From Amycolatopsis sp. DSM 110486 (GTDB taxonomy: Bacteria; Actinomycetota; Actinomycetes; Mycobacteriales; Pseudonocardiaceae), in contig NZ_CP080519.1 in assembly GCF_019468465.1 (NCBI RefSeq), forward strand, positions 7,557,001-7,621,000: 64,000 bases of DNA, read 5' to 3'. Below the pieces are notes generated by a model, which saw only the letters and a program-made list of their open reading frames with translations, was not told the origin of the DNA and searched no databases. The position numbers and the translations under genes were made by a program. Positions 8,349 through 16,214 of this stretch are shown here, in pieces (the first letter of the stretch is position 1; every line of letters begins with the position of its first letter).

Positions 8349-9256
8349 TCGTCACGAGGGGGCTGACCAAGCGGTACGGCCGGACCGTGGCCGTCGACGC
8401 GGTCGACCTGGAGGTCCGCGAAGGCGACCGCTACGGCTTCCTCGGCCCGAACGGATCCGGCAAGACCACGCTCGTGCGGATGCTGCTCGGGCTCGTCTAC
8501 GCCACGAGCGGTGAGATCGAGGTGCTCGGCCAGCCGGTGCCGAAGCGGCTCGCCGACGTGCTGCCCGACGTCGGCGCCCTCGTCGAAGGCCCGGCCGCCT
8601 ACGGGCACCTGTCGGGCCGGCGCAACCTGGCGCTGCTCGACGCCGCCGGCCGCCACCGCGGAAGGCGGACCCGGCGGCGGCGCATCGAGGAGGCCCTGGA
8701 ACGCGTGGGGCTCGCCGGCGTCGACCGGCGGCCGGTCAAGGCGTACTCGCTGGGCATGCGCCAGCGTCTCGGCCTCGCCGGCGCCCTGCTCGACCGCCCG
8801 CGGCTGCTGGTGCTCGACGAGCCCACCAACGGCCTCGACCCGCAGGGCATCAAGGAGATCCGCGAGCTGCTGCTGGAGCTCAACCGCGACGGCACCACCG
8901 TGTTCCTCTCCAGCCACCTGCTCGCCGAGATCGAGCAGCTGTGCACCCGCGTCGGCATCGTCGACCACGGCCGCCTGGTGCTCGACGGCGACGTCGCCGC
9001 CCTGCGCGCCGCGACCGGCCGCGTCCTCCTGCGCACCCCGGACCCCGCCGCGGCCGCCGCCGTGCTCGACGGCCACCTCGAACACCGCGACGGCGAACAC
9101 CTCGTGGTCCGCTACGCCGACGCCGCGGAACTCAACACCCGCCTCGTCAGCGCGGGCGTGCGCGTGAGCGACCTGCGGGAGGAGCACCGCACTTTGGAAC
9201 AGGTCGTGCTCGAAGTGACGGGCCACGGTTCGGACCGCTTCGGAGGCACGCGGTGA
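8345..9256 (+). CDS. ABC transporter ATP-binding protein
   Basis: 303 aa. Walker A GPNGSGKTT at 34-42, signature region YSLGMRQRLGLAGALL near 140-155, Walker B LLVLDEPTNGLDPQG near 165, and the H-loop SSH near 200. The C-terminal 80 residues are the accessory domain common in ABC-2 exporters. It energises the ABC-2 permease encoded next, overlapping it by 4 bp (GTGA). The ATG start lies inside the stop of the LolA-like gene, so the long frame open upstream of 8345 is not coding. Confidence 0.95.
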   Translation: MIVTRGLTKRYGRTVAVDAVDLEVREGDRYGFLGPNGSGKTTLVRMLLGLVYATSGEIEVLGQPVPKRLADVLPDVGALVEGPAAYGHLSGRRNLALLDAAGRHRGRRTRRRRIEEALERVGLAGVDRRPVKAYSLGMRQRLGLAGALLDRPRLLVLDEPTNGLDPQGIKEIRELLLELNRDGTTVFLSSHLLAEIEQLCTRVGIVDHGRLVLDGDVAALRAATGRVLLRTPDPAAAAAVLDGHLEHRDGEHLVVRYADAAELNTRLVSAGVRVSDLREEHRTLEQVVLEVTGHGSDRFGGTR

Positions 9257-10086
9257 TCGGCGTCGAACTGCGCAAGCTCGCCTTGCGGCCGCGCGTGTGG
9301 GTGAGCGTGCTGCTGTTGTGCCTGCTGCCGGCGATCGTGGCGGTGTTCCTGGCGACCGCGGACTTCGCGCCGCCGCCGGGGCAGGGCGGGGCGTTCCTGT
9401 CGGCGGTGGTGAGCGACGGGTCGCTGTACCCGGCGGCCGCGCTCGCGTTGGTGCTGCCGCTGTTCCTGCCGATCGCGGTGGCGGTGGTGGCGGGGGACTC
9501 CGTGGCGGGGGAGGCCTCGGGCGGCACGTTGCGGTACCTGCTGGCGCGCCCGGCCGGGCGCACGCGCCTGCTGACGGCCAAGCTCGTGGCGCTCGCGGTG
9601 TACGTGACGGCGGCGATCGCGATCGTGGTCCTCACGTCGCTGGTGATCGGGATCCTGTTGTTCGGCACGGGCGGCGAGGTCGGGGCAGGCGGCCAGGCGG
9701 CCCAGGTCGTGACGTTGTCGGGCACGTCGCTGAGCTCGTCGTCGCTCGCGTTGCGGTTGCTGGGGGCCGTGGCCTACATCGTGTTGTCGATGCTCGGGTT
9801 CGCGGCGATCACGATGTTCCTGTCGACGCTCGCGGACTCGGCGCTCGGCGCCGCGCTCGGCGGGCTGGCCGTGCTCATCACGAGCTCGGTGCTGGAAACG
9901 CTCGACGCGGCCGCGCCGGTGAAGCCGTACCTGCCCACGCACTACTGGCTCTCGTGGCTCGACTTCTTCCGCGATCCCGTGCTGTGGCACAACATCGACC
10001 ACGGGCTGCTGCTGCAGGCCGGCTACATCGTGGTGTTCTTCGGCGCCGCGTGGGCGAACTTCGCCACCAAGGACGTCACCAGCTGA
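9253..10086 (+). CDS. ABC-2 type transporter permease
   Basis: 277 aa from GTG 9253. Six hydrophobic stretches are visible: VSVLLLCLLPAIVAVFLAT near 15, AALALVLPLFLPIAVAVVAG near 60, a helix near 115 (VYVTAAIAIVVLTSLVIGILLF), LLGAVAYIVLSMLGFAAITMF near 170, a helix near 200 and a C-terminal one ending in FFGAAWANFATKDV. The GEASGGTLRYLLARPAGR segment between helices 2 and 3 is typical of ABC-2/NosY-type permeases. It pairs with the ATPase at 8345. It ends 6 bp from the converging lipase gene. Confidence 0.92.
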   Translation: MIGVELRKLALRPRVWVSVLLLCLLPAIVAVFLATADFAPPPGQGGAFLSAVVSDGSLYPAAALALVLPLFLPIAVAVVAGDSVAGEASGGTLRYLLARPAGRTRLLTAKLVALAVYVTAAIAIVVLTSLVIGILLFGTGGEVGAGGQAAQVVTLSGTSLSSSSLALRLLGAVAYIVLSMLGFAAITMFLSTLADSALGAALGGLAVLITSSVLETLDAAAPVKPYLPTHYWLSWLDFFRDPVLWHNIDHGLLLQAGYIVVFFGAAWANFATKDVTS

Positions 10087-10092
10087 CCGGCA

Positions 10093-10896
10093 TCACTCGC
10101 TGAGGTCCGCGCACGAGGCCGGCGTGCTCAGCGGCGCGGTGCCGATCGCGTTCAGCACGAGACCGGTCACGGCCGGGTCCGTCGGCAGGTCGCCGTGCGC
10201 GGCGGTGTCTGCGGGACACACCTGCTGCAGCGCCACGTTCACCGCGCCGTCGAGGCGCGCCGACTCCGGCGGGGTCACGGTCCGGTCCAGCCGCGTCCAC
10301 ACCGAAAGCCACGGCAGGCCCGGCGGGATCGGCGGCAGCTGCCGCAGCAGCGCGCTGCCGGGCGTGAGCTGGCGGCAGGCCGTGGGACACGCGCTGGGCG
10401 CCAGCACTCCGCCGGCGGTTGCGAGTGTGGTGCCGTGCATCGGCGCGCCGAGCGTGATCACGCGCCGCGCCTGGTGCTCGCCGCCCTCGCGCGCGACCCA
10501 CAGCCGCGCGACGACCCCGCCCGCCGAGTAGCCGATCACGTCCACCGACGGGGCTCCGCCGGCATACGCGCGTTCGACGGCTTCCGCCAGCACGTCCACC
10601 TGCTGCAGCAGGTCGCCGGTCCCGTCGCCGGCGAGGGTGAGCACCTCGGTGTCCCGGCCCGTGGCCCGGTGGATGCGGTCGGCCAGCTGTTCGAGCGAGT
10701 CCCGGCCACCGCCGTAGCCGGGCACCAGCAGCACCGGCCCCGGTGTGTCCTGCGCGGGGCTTCCGGCACGGGGTACGCCGGAACTCCCGCCGACGGACAC
10801 CGCCGTGACCACGCCGGCGGCCACGACCGCGAGCGCCACCCCGGCGACCAGCAGCCGTCGCCGCGGGCTCAGCCCTCGCACACCCGGCCACCGCAT
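10093..10896 (-). CDS. exported or membrane-anchored lipase/esterase (alpha/beta hydrolase)
   Basis: 267 aa. An N-terminal positively charged stretch and hydrophobic helix (about 14-35) give a signal peptide or anchor. The mature part starts like a lipase (GPVLLVPGYGGGRDSLEQLA), carries the nucleophile elbow GYSAGG with Ser124, and a conserved Asp/His region toward the end (PTDPAVTGLVLNAIG). Similar actinobacterial proteins are annotated as triacylglycerol lipase or lipase class 2. Cys residues in LAPSACPTACRQL and QQVCPADT could form disulfides outside the cell. It is unrelated to the monooxygenase genes next to it except by position. Confidence 0.85.
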   Translation of the reverse strand: MRWPGVRGLSPRRRLLVAGVALAVVAAGVVTAVSVGGSSGVPRAGSPAQDTPGPVLLVPGYGGGRDSLEQLADRIHRATGRDTEVLTLAGDGTGDLLQQVDVLAEAVERAYAGGAPSVDVIGYSAGGVVARLWVAREGGEHQARRVITLGAPMHGTTLATAGGVLAPSACPTACRQLTPGSALLRQLPPIPPGLPWLSVWTRLDRTVTPPESARLDGAVNVALQQVCPADTAAHGDLPTDPAVTGLVLNAIGTAPLSTPASCADLSE

Positions 10897-10936
10897 GGCT
10901 CCATGATGATCCCCGGCGTGCGGGACCTCCGTGAAC

Positions 10937-12775
10937 TCAGTGGTCGGGCGTGACGATGCCGTACTCGTGGATCTTGCGGTAGATCGTCGCGCGCGAGATG
11001 CCGAGCAGCTGTGCCGCGCGCGGTTTGTTGCCGTGGGCCTCCTCGAGGCTGCGCACGATCGCGTCGCGCTCGATCGACTCGAGACCTTTCAGCGGCCGTT
11101 TCGCGATGGCCTGGTACTCGGCCGGCAGGTCGCTCGGCTGGATCGCGCCGAGCCGCCGGTGCTGCGCGACCTTCTTGAGCACTTGGTAGAGCTGCGCGGT
11201 GTTGCTCGGCCAGTCGGCGCGCATCAGCAGGTGCAGCGCCGTCGGCGAGCACGAGAGCCGGCTGCCGCGCGAGAGCTTCGCGAGGAAGAACGGCACGAGC
11301 TCGGTCAGGTCGTCGATGTGGCGGCGAAGCGGCGGCACGGTCACCGTGCGCGGGAAGAACGCCAGCGACTCGGCCAGGTCCGGCGTCGTCTCGGCCTCCG
11401 GGGCGAGGGTGACCGCGAGCCACGGCGCGTTGGCGCCGTACGCGGTACGCACTTCTTCGAGCACTGCCGAGAACGCCTTCAGGTTCTCGCCGCTCAGCGA
11501 CTCCAGGTGCTGCACCACGAGCGTGTCGACCGGATCGTCGATCAGGTCGCGCCGAAGGTCGCAGAGCCAGTCGTCCTCCACCGCGTCGCGCGCGTCGAGC
11601 GTGTGCAGCCGGCCGGTCGGGTTGCGCCGCTGGTGCACGCCCTTCGCCAGGCTCAGCTTCCCGGTGCCCGGCTCGCCCGCGAGCACGAGCCACTCGCCGC
11701 GGCTGTAGCCGGCGTCTACGTCGTGCGTGCAGCGCAGCCAGGACGGCGTCGAACCGACCAGGCCCGGCAGGAACATCGGCAGCATCGGCACGGGCACGCC
11801 GCTCGACTCGGCCTCCGAGACGATCAGCTTCACCGAGAGCACGCCGCCCACGACGTCGTCCTCGTGCTGGCCCGGCACGCGCCGGCAGTGCATCTTGACC
11901 TTGCCCCCGCCCGAGAGCGTCACGGTCGCGGTGTTGCGCCGGTACTCCGACAGCGCCTGCGCGGCGTGCCCGAGCAGGATCGACTGGTCGGCGGAGTTGA
12001 GCAGCTGGCGCGCGCTGTCGTTCATCATCACGATGTCGTCGTTGAACGCCATCACGATGCCGGTCGTGCGGCGGCACGCCTGCAAGTAGGACTGGAAGAG
12101 GATCAGCTCGCGCAGGTTGCTGTGCGTCAGCAGCGCTTGCTGGATCTGCTCGGCCGTGCTGCGCGCGAGCGCGATCAGCAGCCCGCCCGCGTCCTTGCGC
12201 CAGCACGTGAGGTCGACGGCGCCGATCATCTTCCCGGAGATCGGGTGGTGGATCGGCACGCCCGCGCACGCGAGGTTCTCGAGGTGCTCGGCGTAGTGCT
12301 CGTGGCCGAACACGTGCGTCGGCTGGTCGTCCTCCAGCGCGGTGCCGATGCCGTTGGTGCCCACGAACTTCTCGCCGTAGCTGAAGCCGGGGACCAGCTC
12401 CACCCGTTCGAGGTGGCGGTGCAGGTCGGTGTCGCCGGAGCGCTGGCTCAGCACCGTCCCGGTCGGGTCGGCGAGGATCATGCTGATCGGCTGCCCGTCC
12501 AGCTGGTCGCCGAGCCGTTGCATGACGAGTTTCGCGCTGTGGATCAAGGGAGTGTCGAGGTTGACCTCGCCGAGGTAGGGCAGGTCGATGCGATCGGCTG
12601 GCACGCGGAAGTGCCGCGACCGCCACCACGAAGCGAGGATCGCCTCGCGGACTTGGTCCGGCTCAATGGTTTCCGACGTCAGAAAGCGAATCCGGGTCCT
12701 GGCCAGACCGTCTTCGTCGGGCAGGATCGCGGCCGGGTTCGGTGCGACCTGGCGGGCGGGTGGACTCTTCACCAC
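10937..12775 (-). CDS. AcoR/MimR-like transcriptional activator of the monooxygenase operon
   Basis: 612 aa from GTG 12775, chosen because AGGAGG (12783-12788) lies 7 nt before it; longer open frame upstream has no RBS. Layout: N-terminal GAF-type sensor (about 45-190, with GFSYGEKFVGTNGIGTAL and HPISGKMIGAVDLT), a PAS-like middle, an AAA+-derived domain and a C-terminal Fis-type HTH (NKPRAAQLLGISRATIYRKIHEYG). The AAA+ part keeps a Walker A (GEPGTGK) but Walker B is poor (DTLVVQHLESL) and the GAFTGA loop that contacts sigma-54 is absent. Actinobacteria lack sigma-54, so it should act with the main sigma factor. Position and family match MimR, activator of mimABCD in mycobacteria. It is divergent from the 79-aa gene, with a shared palindrome between them. 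Confidence 0.88.
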   Translation of the reverse strand: MVKSPPARQVAPNPAAILPDEDGLARTRIRFLTSETIEPDQVREAILASWWRSRHFRVPADRIDLPYLGEVNLDTPLIHSAKLVMQRLGDQLDGQPISMILADPTGTVLSQRSGDTDLHRHLERVELVPGFSYGEKFVGTNGIGTALEDDQPTHVFGHEHYAEHLENLACAGVPIHHPISGKMIGAVDLTCWRKDAGGLLIALARSTAEQIQQALLTHSNLRELILFQSYLQACRRTTGIVMAFNDDIVMMNDSARQLLNSADQSILLGHAAQALSEYRRNTATVTLSGGGKVKMHCRRVPGQHEDDVVGGVLSVKLIVSEAESSGVPVPMLPMFLPGLVGSTPSWLRCTHDVDAGYSRGEWLVLAGEPGTGKLSLAKGVHQRRNPTGRLHTLDARDAVEDDWLCDLRRDLIDDPVDTLVVQHLESLSGENLKAFSAVLEEVRTAYGANAPWLAVTLAPEAETTPDLAESLAFFPRTVTVPPLRRHIDDLTELVPFFLAKLSRGSRLSCSPTALHLLMRADWPSNTAQLYQVLKKVAQHRRLGAIQPSDLPAEYQAIAKRPLKGLESIERDAIVRSLEEAHGNKPRAAQLLGISRATIYRKIHEYGIVTPDH

Positions 12776-12836
12776 GGCTCGACCTCCTGTCGCTGCCCAC
12801 ATCTTTGTGTCGCAGTACCGGGTCGTGCCCAGCTTA

Positions 12837-12848
12837 GGACACGTGTCC
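12837..12848. promoter_or_regulatory. perfect 12-bp palindrome in the divergent control region
   Basis: GGACACGTGTCC is fully self-complementary and lies 7 bp from the GTCTCA-N3-TGAGAC palindrome in the 157-bp gap between the activator and the 79-aa gene. A second DNA-binding protein could use it; nothing in the window identifies one. Confidence 0.4.
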
Positions 12849-12855
12849 AGCGCGG

Positions 12856-12870
12856 GTCTCACCTTGAGAC
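12856..12870. promoter_or_regulatory. GTCTCA-N3-TGAGAC operator, divergent activator/79-aa gene promoter
   Basis: GTCTCACCTTGAGAC is a perfect inverted repeat with 6-bp arms. It lies between the activator gene (start 12775) and the 79-aa gene (start 12933). The same element recurs at 13190-13204 before prmA. The best candidate ligand is the adjacent Fis-type activator. A 16-bp alternating palindrome (12876-12891, CCCC(GC)4GGGG) follows directly. Confidence 0.6.
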
Positions 12871-12932
12871 GCGCTCCCCGCGCGCGCGGGGTTCTGATGG
12901 GGGAGTCCGGACGAGCGCGCAGGAGGACCCGA

Positions 12933-13172
12933 ATGGATGAACAAGCCGAGGAAACGTACAACCCGTGGACGGTTGTCGACCTGGTATTCCGCCACCTCGT
13001 GGACATCGGACTGCACCCGACACTCGGCTCCGGCGGCCCGCCCGGCGAGCCCGCCGCGGAACTGCTGCGGGCGCTGGGGATCACGCCCACGGCCGAGGGT
13101 GACGTGCGGCTGCAGCACGAGAAGGAGTCTCAGCTGGCCGCGCTGCGGGCCGCGATGATGGAGGACGGCTGA
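12933..13172 (+). CDS. small conserved hypothetical protein leading the monooxygenase operon
   Basis: 79 aa, ATG at 12933 with AGGAGG 6 nt upstream, a strong translation start. Acidic, soluble: MDEQAEETYNPWTVVDLVFRHL, then a Gly/Pro-rich turn (LGSGGPPGEPAAELLRALG) and a C-terminal part containing QHEKESQLAALRAAMMEDG. I do not recognise the family. Its N-terminal helix and its Gly/Pro turn suggest a small folded adaptor or regulator. It is followed after 164 bp by prmA, with the second operator between them, so it may be made separately or as a leader of the operon. Confidence 0.75.
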   Translation: MDEQAEETYNPWTVVDLVFRHLVDIGLHPTLGSGGPPGEPAAELLRALGITPTAEGDVRLQHEKESQLAALRAAMMEDG

Positions 13173-13189
13173 AAAAATCTCCGCCGCTT

Positions 13190-13204
13190 GTCTCGTATTG
13201 AGAC
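13190..13204. promoter_or_regulatory. GTCTC-N5-GAGAC operator upstream of prmA
   Basis: GTCTCGTATTGAGAC is the second copy of the 15-bp palindrome, 132 bp before the prmA start and 17 bp after the 79-aa gene stop. Its distance from prmA suits an upstream activator site. No sigma-54 -24/-12 pair was found downstream. Confidence 0.55.
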
Positions 13205-13336
13205 TCGCGGTTCGGCGGGCCGCCCCCCTAATCGTCTTCGCAGGACTTGACGTCCCGGTCCGGCCGGGTGACCGGGTACCGCGGTACGGGCAGGGCGAGC
13301 CAGCAGCCGTCGTGGCGCGACGGGTAAGGAGAGACC

Positions 13337-14989
13337 ATGAGCCGCCAGAGCGTGGCGAAAGCCCACCAGAAGATCCAGGAGCTGTCGTGGGAACCGGTGT
13401 ACCACCAGCCGGTGTCGCACTACGGGACCGATTACACGTTCCAGAAGGCCAAGAAGAAGGACCCGCTCAAGCAGGTGCTTCGTTCCTACTTCCCGATGCA
13501 GGAAGAAAAGGACCACCGCGTTTACGGGGCCGAGGACGGCGCCATCCGAGGCAACATGTTCCGGCAGGTCCAGGAACGGTGGCTGGAGTGGCAGAAGCTG
13601 TTCCTGTCCATCATCCCGTTGCCGGAGATCTCCGCGGCGCGGGCCATGCCGCTGCTGTTCCGCACGGTGCCGAACCCGGAACTGCACAACGGCCAGGCGA
13701 TCCAGATGATCGACGAGGTTCGTCACTCGACGATCCAGCAGAACCTGAAGCGCCTGTACATGAACAACTACATCGACCCGGCGGGTTTCAACTCGAGCCT
13801 GCGCAACTTCCAGAACGACTACTGCGGCACGATCGGCCGGCAGTTCGCCGAGGGCTTCATCACCGGTGACGCCATCACCGCGGCGAGCATCTACCTCACG
13901 ATCGTGGCCGAGACGGCGTTCACCAACACGCTGTTCGTCGCGATGCCTGCCGAGGCGGCGGCCAATGGCGATTACCTGCTGCCGACGGTCTTCCACTCGG
14001 TGCAGTCCGACGAATCGCGCCACATCAGCAACGGCTACGCCACGCTGTTGATGGCACTTTCCGACGAAAGCAACCACCAGCTGCTCGAACGCGACCTGCG
14101 TTACGCGTGGTGGAACAACCACCGGGTGGTCGACGCGGCCATCGGCACCTTCATCGAGTACGGCACGAAGGACCGCCGTAAGGACCGCGAGAGCTACGCG
14201 GAGATGTGGCGCCGGTGGATCTACGACGACTACTACCGCAGCTATCTCGTCCCGCTCGAGAAGTACGGTCTGGTCATTCCGCACGACTTGATCGAAGAAG
14301 CGTGGAAGCAGATCTGGGACAAGGGCTACGTGCACGAAGTCGCGCAGTTCTTCGCCACCGGGTGGCTCGCCAACTACTGGCGCATCGACCCGATGACGGA
14401 CGAGGACTTCGAGTGGTTCGAGTACAAGTACCCGGGCTGGTACGACAAGTACGGCAAGTGGTGGGAGAACTACAGCCGCCTGTCGGTGCCGAACGGGCAC
14501 AACCCGATCGCGCTGGAAGACGTCGACTACGTCTACCCGCACCGGTGCTGGACCTGCATGGTCCCGTGCCTCGTGCGTGAGGACATGGTCATGGCGGAGG
14601 TCGACGGGCAGTGGCGGACGTACTGCCACGAAGCCTGCCGGTGGACCGACGTCGAGGCGTTCCGGCCCACGTACCAGGGTCGCGAGACCCCGAACATGGG
14701 CCAGCTCATCGGGTCCCGCGAGTGGGAGACGCTCTACCACGGCTGGAACTGGGCCGATGTGGTGTCCGACATGGGCTTCGTCCGGGACGACGGCAAGACC
14801 CTGGTCGCGCAGCCGCACCTCGACCTGGACCCGAAGAAGATGTGGACACTGGACCACCTGCGCCGGTGCCCGCCGCTGCAGAGCCCGAACGTACTGCTCA
14901 ACGAGATGAACGCCGAGCAGCGGGCCGCGTTCCAGGACGACTACAACCGCCAGGGTCCGGCGGGACGGCCCGCGAGGGCAACGTCCTGA
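13337..14989 (+). CDS. prmA: propane/acetone/phenol-type soluble di-iron monooxygenase, hydroxylase large subunit
   Basis: 550 aa. The four-helix di-iron site is intact: Glu97 ([11 protein letters not shown]), Glu127 and His130 (DEVRH), Glu192 (VAETAFTN), Glu226 and His229 (DESRH). This is the catalytic subunit of the bacterial multicomponent monooxygenases; it inserts one oxygen atom of O2 into a C-H bond. Gene order large subunit, reductase, small subunit, coupling protein is that of prmABCD (Rhodococcus, Gordonia) and mimABCD (Mycobacterium), with propane, acetone and phenol as known substrates. A Cys-rich C-terminal section ([14 protein letters not shown] near 400-440) is seen. An AAGGAG RBS precedes the ATG. 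Which SDIMO group it falls in cannot be decided without a tree. Confidence 0.95.
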   Translation: MSRQSVAKAHQKIQELSWEPVYHQPVSHYGTDYTFQKAKKKDPLKQVLRSYFPMQEEKDHRVYGAEDGAIRGNMFRQVQERWLEWQKLFLSIIPLPEISAARAMPLLFRTVPNPELHNGQAIQMIDEVRHSTIQQNLKRLYMNNYIDPAGFNSSLRNFQNDYCGTIGRQFAEGFITGDAITAASIYLTIVAETAFTNTLFVAMPAEAAANGDYLLPTVFHSVQSDESRHISNGYATLLMALSDESNHQLLERDLRYAWWNNHRVVDAAIGTFIEYGTKDRRKDRESYAEMWRRWIYDDYYRSYLVPLEKYGLVIPHDLIEEAWKQIWDKGYVHEVAQFFATGWLANYWRIDPMTDEDFEWFEYKYPGWYDKYGKWWENYSRLSVPNGHNPIALEDVDYVYPHRCWTCMVPCLVREDMVMAEVDGQWRTYCHEACRWTDVEAFRPTYQGRETPNMGQLIGSREWETLYHGWNWADVVSDMGFVRDDGKTLVAQPHLDLDPKKMWTLDHLRRCPPLQSPNVLLNEMNAEQRAAFQDDYNRQGPAGRPARATS

Positions 14990-15104
14990 TCGGACGGACG
15001 ACCGGCTTCCACCGGCGATCGGGTGCCGCCTTCGCGGCGGCCCCGGTCGCCGACGGAGGCGACCCGGGATGCGTGCGAGCTCCAGCGTTCAGGCAGGGAA
15101 GCGA

Positions 15105-16154
15105 ATGGGAAACAAGCACCACGTGCGCTTCGAGCCGGTCGGCATCGAGATCGAGGTCGACGAGGACCAGAACATCCTGCGTGCGGCCGCCGAGCAGGGC
15201 GTCATGCTCATGCACGGTTGCAAGGAGGGCCAGTGCGCCTCCTGCAAGTCGTTCATCCTCGATGGCGACGACGTCGACCACGACCGGTATTCCACGTTCG
15301 CGTTGCCCGACTTCGAAAAGGAGGAGGGCTTCACGCTGCTGTGCCGGGCGCACGCGTACGAGGACCTGACGATCGAACTGCTCAACTACGACGAGGAGAT
15401 GATCCACTCCGGACTGCCGATCCAGGAGGCGGTGGCGGAAGTGGTGTCGCTCGATGAGATCACGCACGACCTCCGGCGGCTCGTGGTCCGGCTCGTGGAC
15501 GCCGAGTCGTTCAAGTATTTCCCCGGCCAGTACGTCGACTTCGCGGTCCCGGGACACGAGGCCACCCGGTCGTTCTCGATGGCGAACACCCCGGGCCGGG
15601 ATTCCGGCCTGCTGGAGTTCGTGATCAGGATCTACCCGGACGGGTTGTTCTCGCACTTCCTGGACACCGCGGTCTCGATCGGGGACCGGCTCGACGTGGC
15701 GGGTCCGTTCGGGGTCTTCACCCTGCGGGACGCACCCGAGCGGGATCTGGTGTTCCTCGGTGGCGGCGCCGGCATGGCGCCGATCCTCTCGTTGCTGCGG
15801 TCCATGGCCGAACGCGGCATCGAGCGGAAGGCGACCTATTACTACGGCGCCCGCCGCAAGAGGGACCTGTGCTTCGAGAACGAGCTGACGGCTCTCGAGG
15901 ACAAGATCCCGGGTTTCCGGTTCGTGCCGGCCCTGTCCGAGCCCGACGAAGACGAGGAGTGGGATGGCGAGACGGGCTTGATCACCGATGTGGTGCGGCG
16001 GCTCGAGACCGACCTGGGCCGCACCGACGTCTACGTGTGCGGGCCGCCGCCCATGGTGGAGGCGGCCCTGGAACTGCTGCCGGCGCTCGGTGTGCCGGAG
16101 AAGCGGATCTTCTACGACAAGTTCACCACGACCGGCGACGCGGATGAGACGTGA
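15105..16154 (+). CDS. prmB: monooxygenase NADH reductase (2Fe-2S/FAD)
   Basis: 349 aa from ATG 15105 (AGGGAAG upstream); the in-frame start at 15069 is less likely. Plant-type ferredoxin domain first, with cluster ligands Cys39, Cys44, Cys47 and Cys80 (CKEGQCASCKS...LLC). FAD-binding domain follows (RSFSMANTP near 165) and then the NAD-binding domain (GGGAGMAPILSLL near 230, YVCGPPPMVEAAL near 315). It passes electrons from NADH to the di-iron centre of the hydroxylase. It sits between the two hydroxylase subunit genes, as in prm and mim clusters. Confidence 0.95.
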   Translation: MGNKHHVRFEPVGIEIEVDEDQNILRAAAEQGVMLMHGCKEGQCASCKSFILDGDDVDHDRYSTFALPDFEKEEGFTLLCRAHAYEDLTIELLNYDEEMIHSGLPIQEAVAEVVSLDEITHDLRRLVVRLVDAESFKYFPGQYVDFAVPGHEATRSFSMANTPGRDSGLLEFVIRIYPDGLFSHFLDTAVSIGDRLDVAGPFGVFTLRDAPERDLVFLGGGAGMAPILSLLRSMAERGIERKATYYYGARRKRDLCFENELTALEDKIPGFRFVPALSEPDEDEEWDGETGLITDVVRRLETDLGRTDVYVCGPPPMVEAALELLPALGVPEKRIFYDKFTTTGDADET

Positions 16155-16214
16155 GTCCGGCTGAGACACCGAGGTAACGACGAGGCCAGTGCCCGACGCG
16201 AAGGATGAAAACCG

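Noticed and set aside
13205..13336. Sigma-54 -24/-12 promoter before prmA, suggested by the activator family
   Set aside because: No TGGC-N8-TGC pair found, and this group of bacteria is not known to carry sigma-54.
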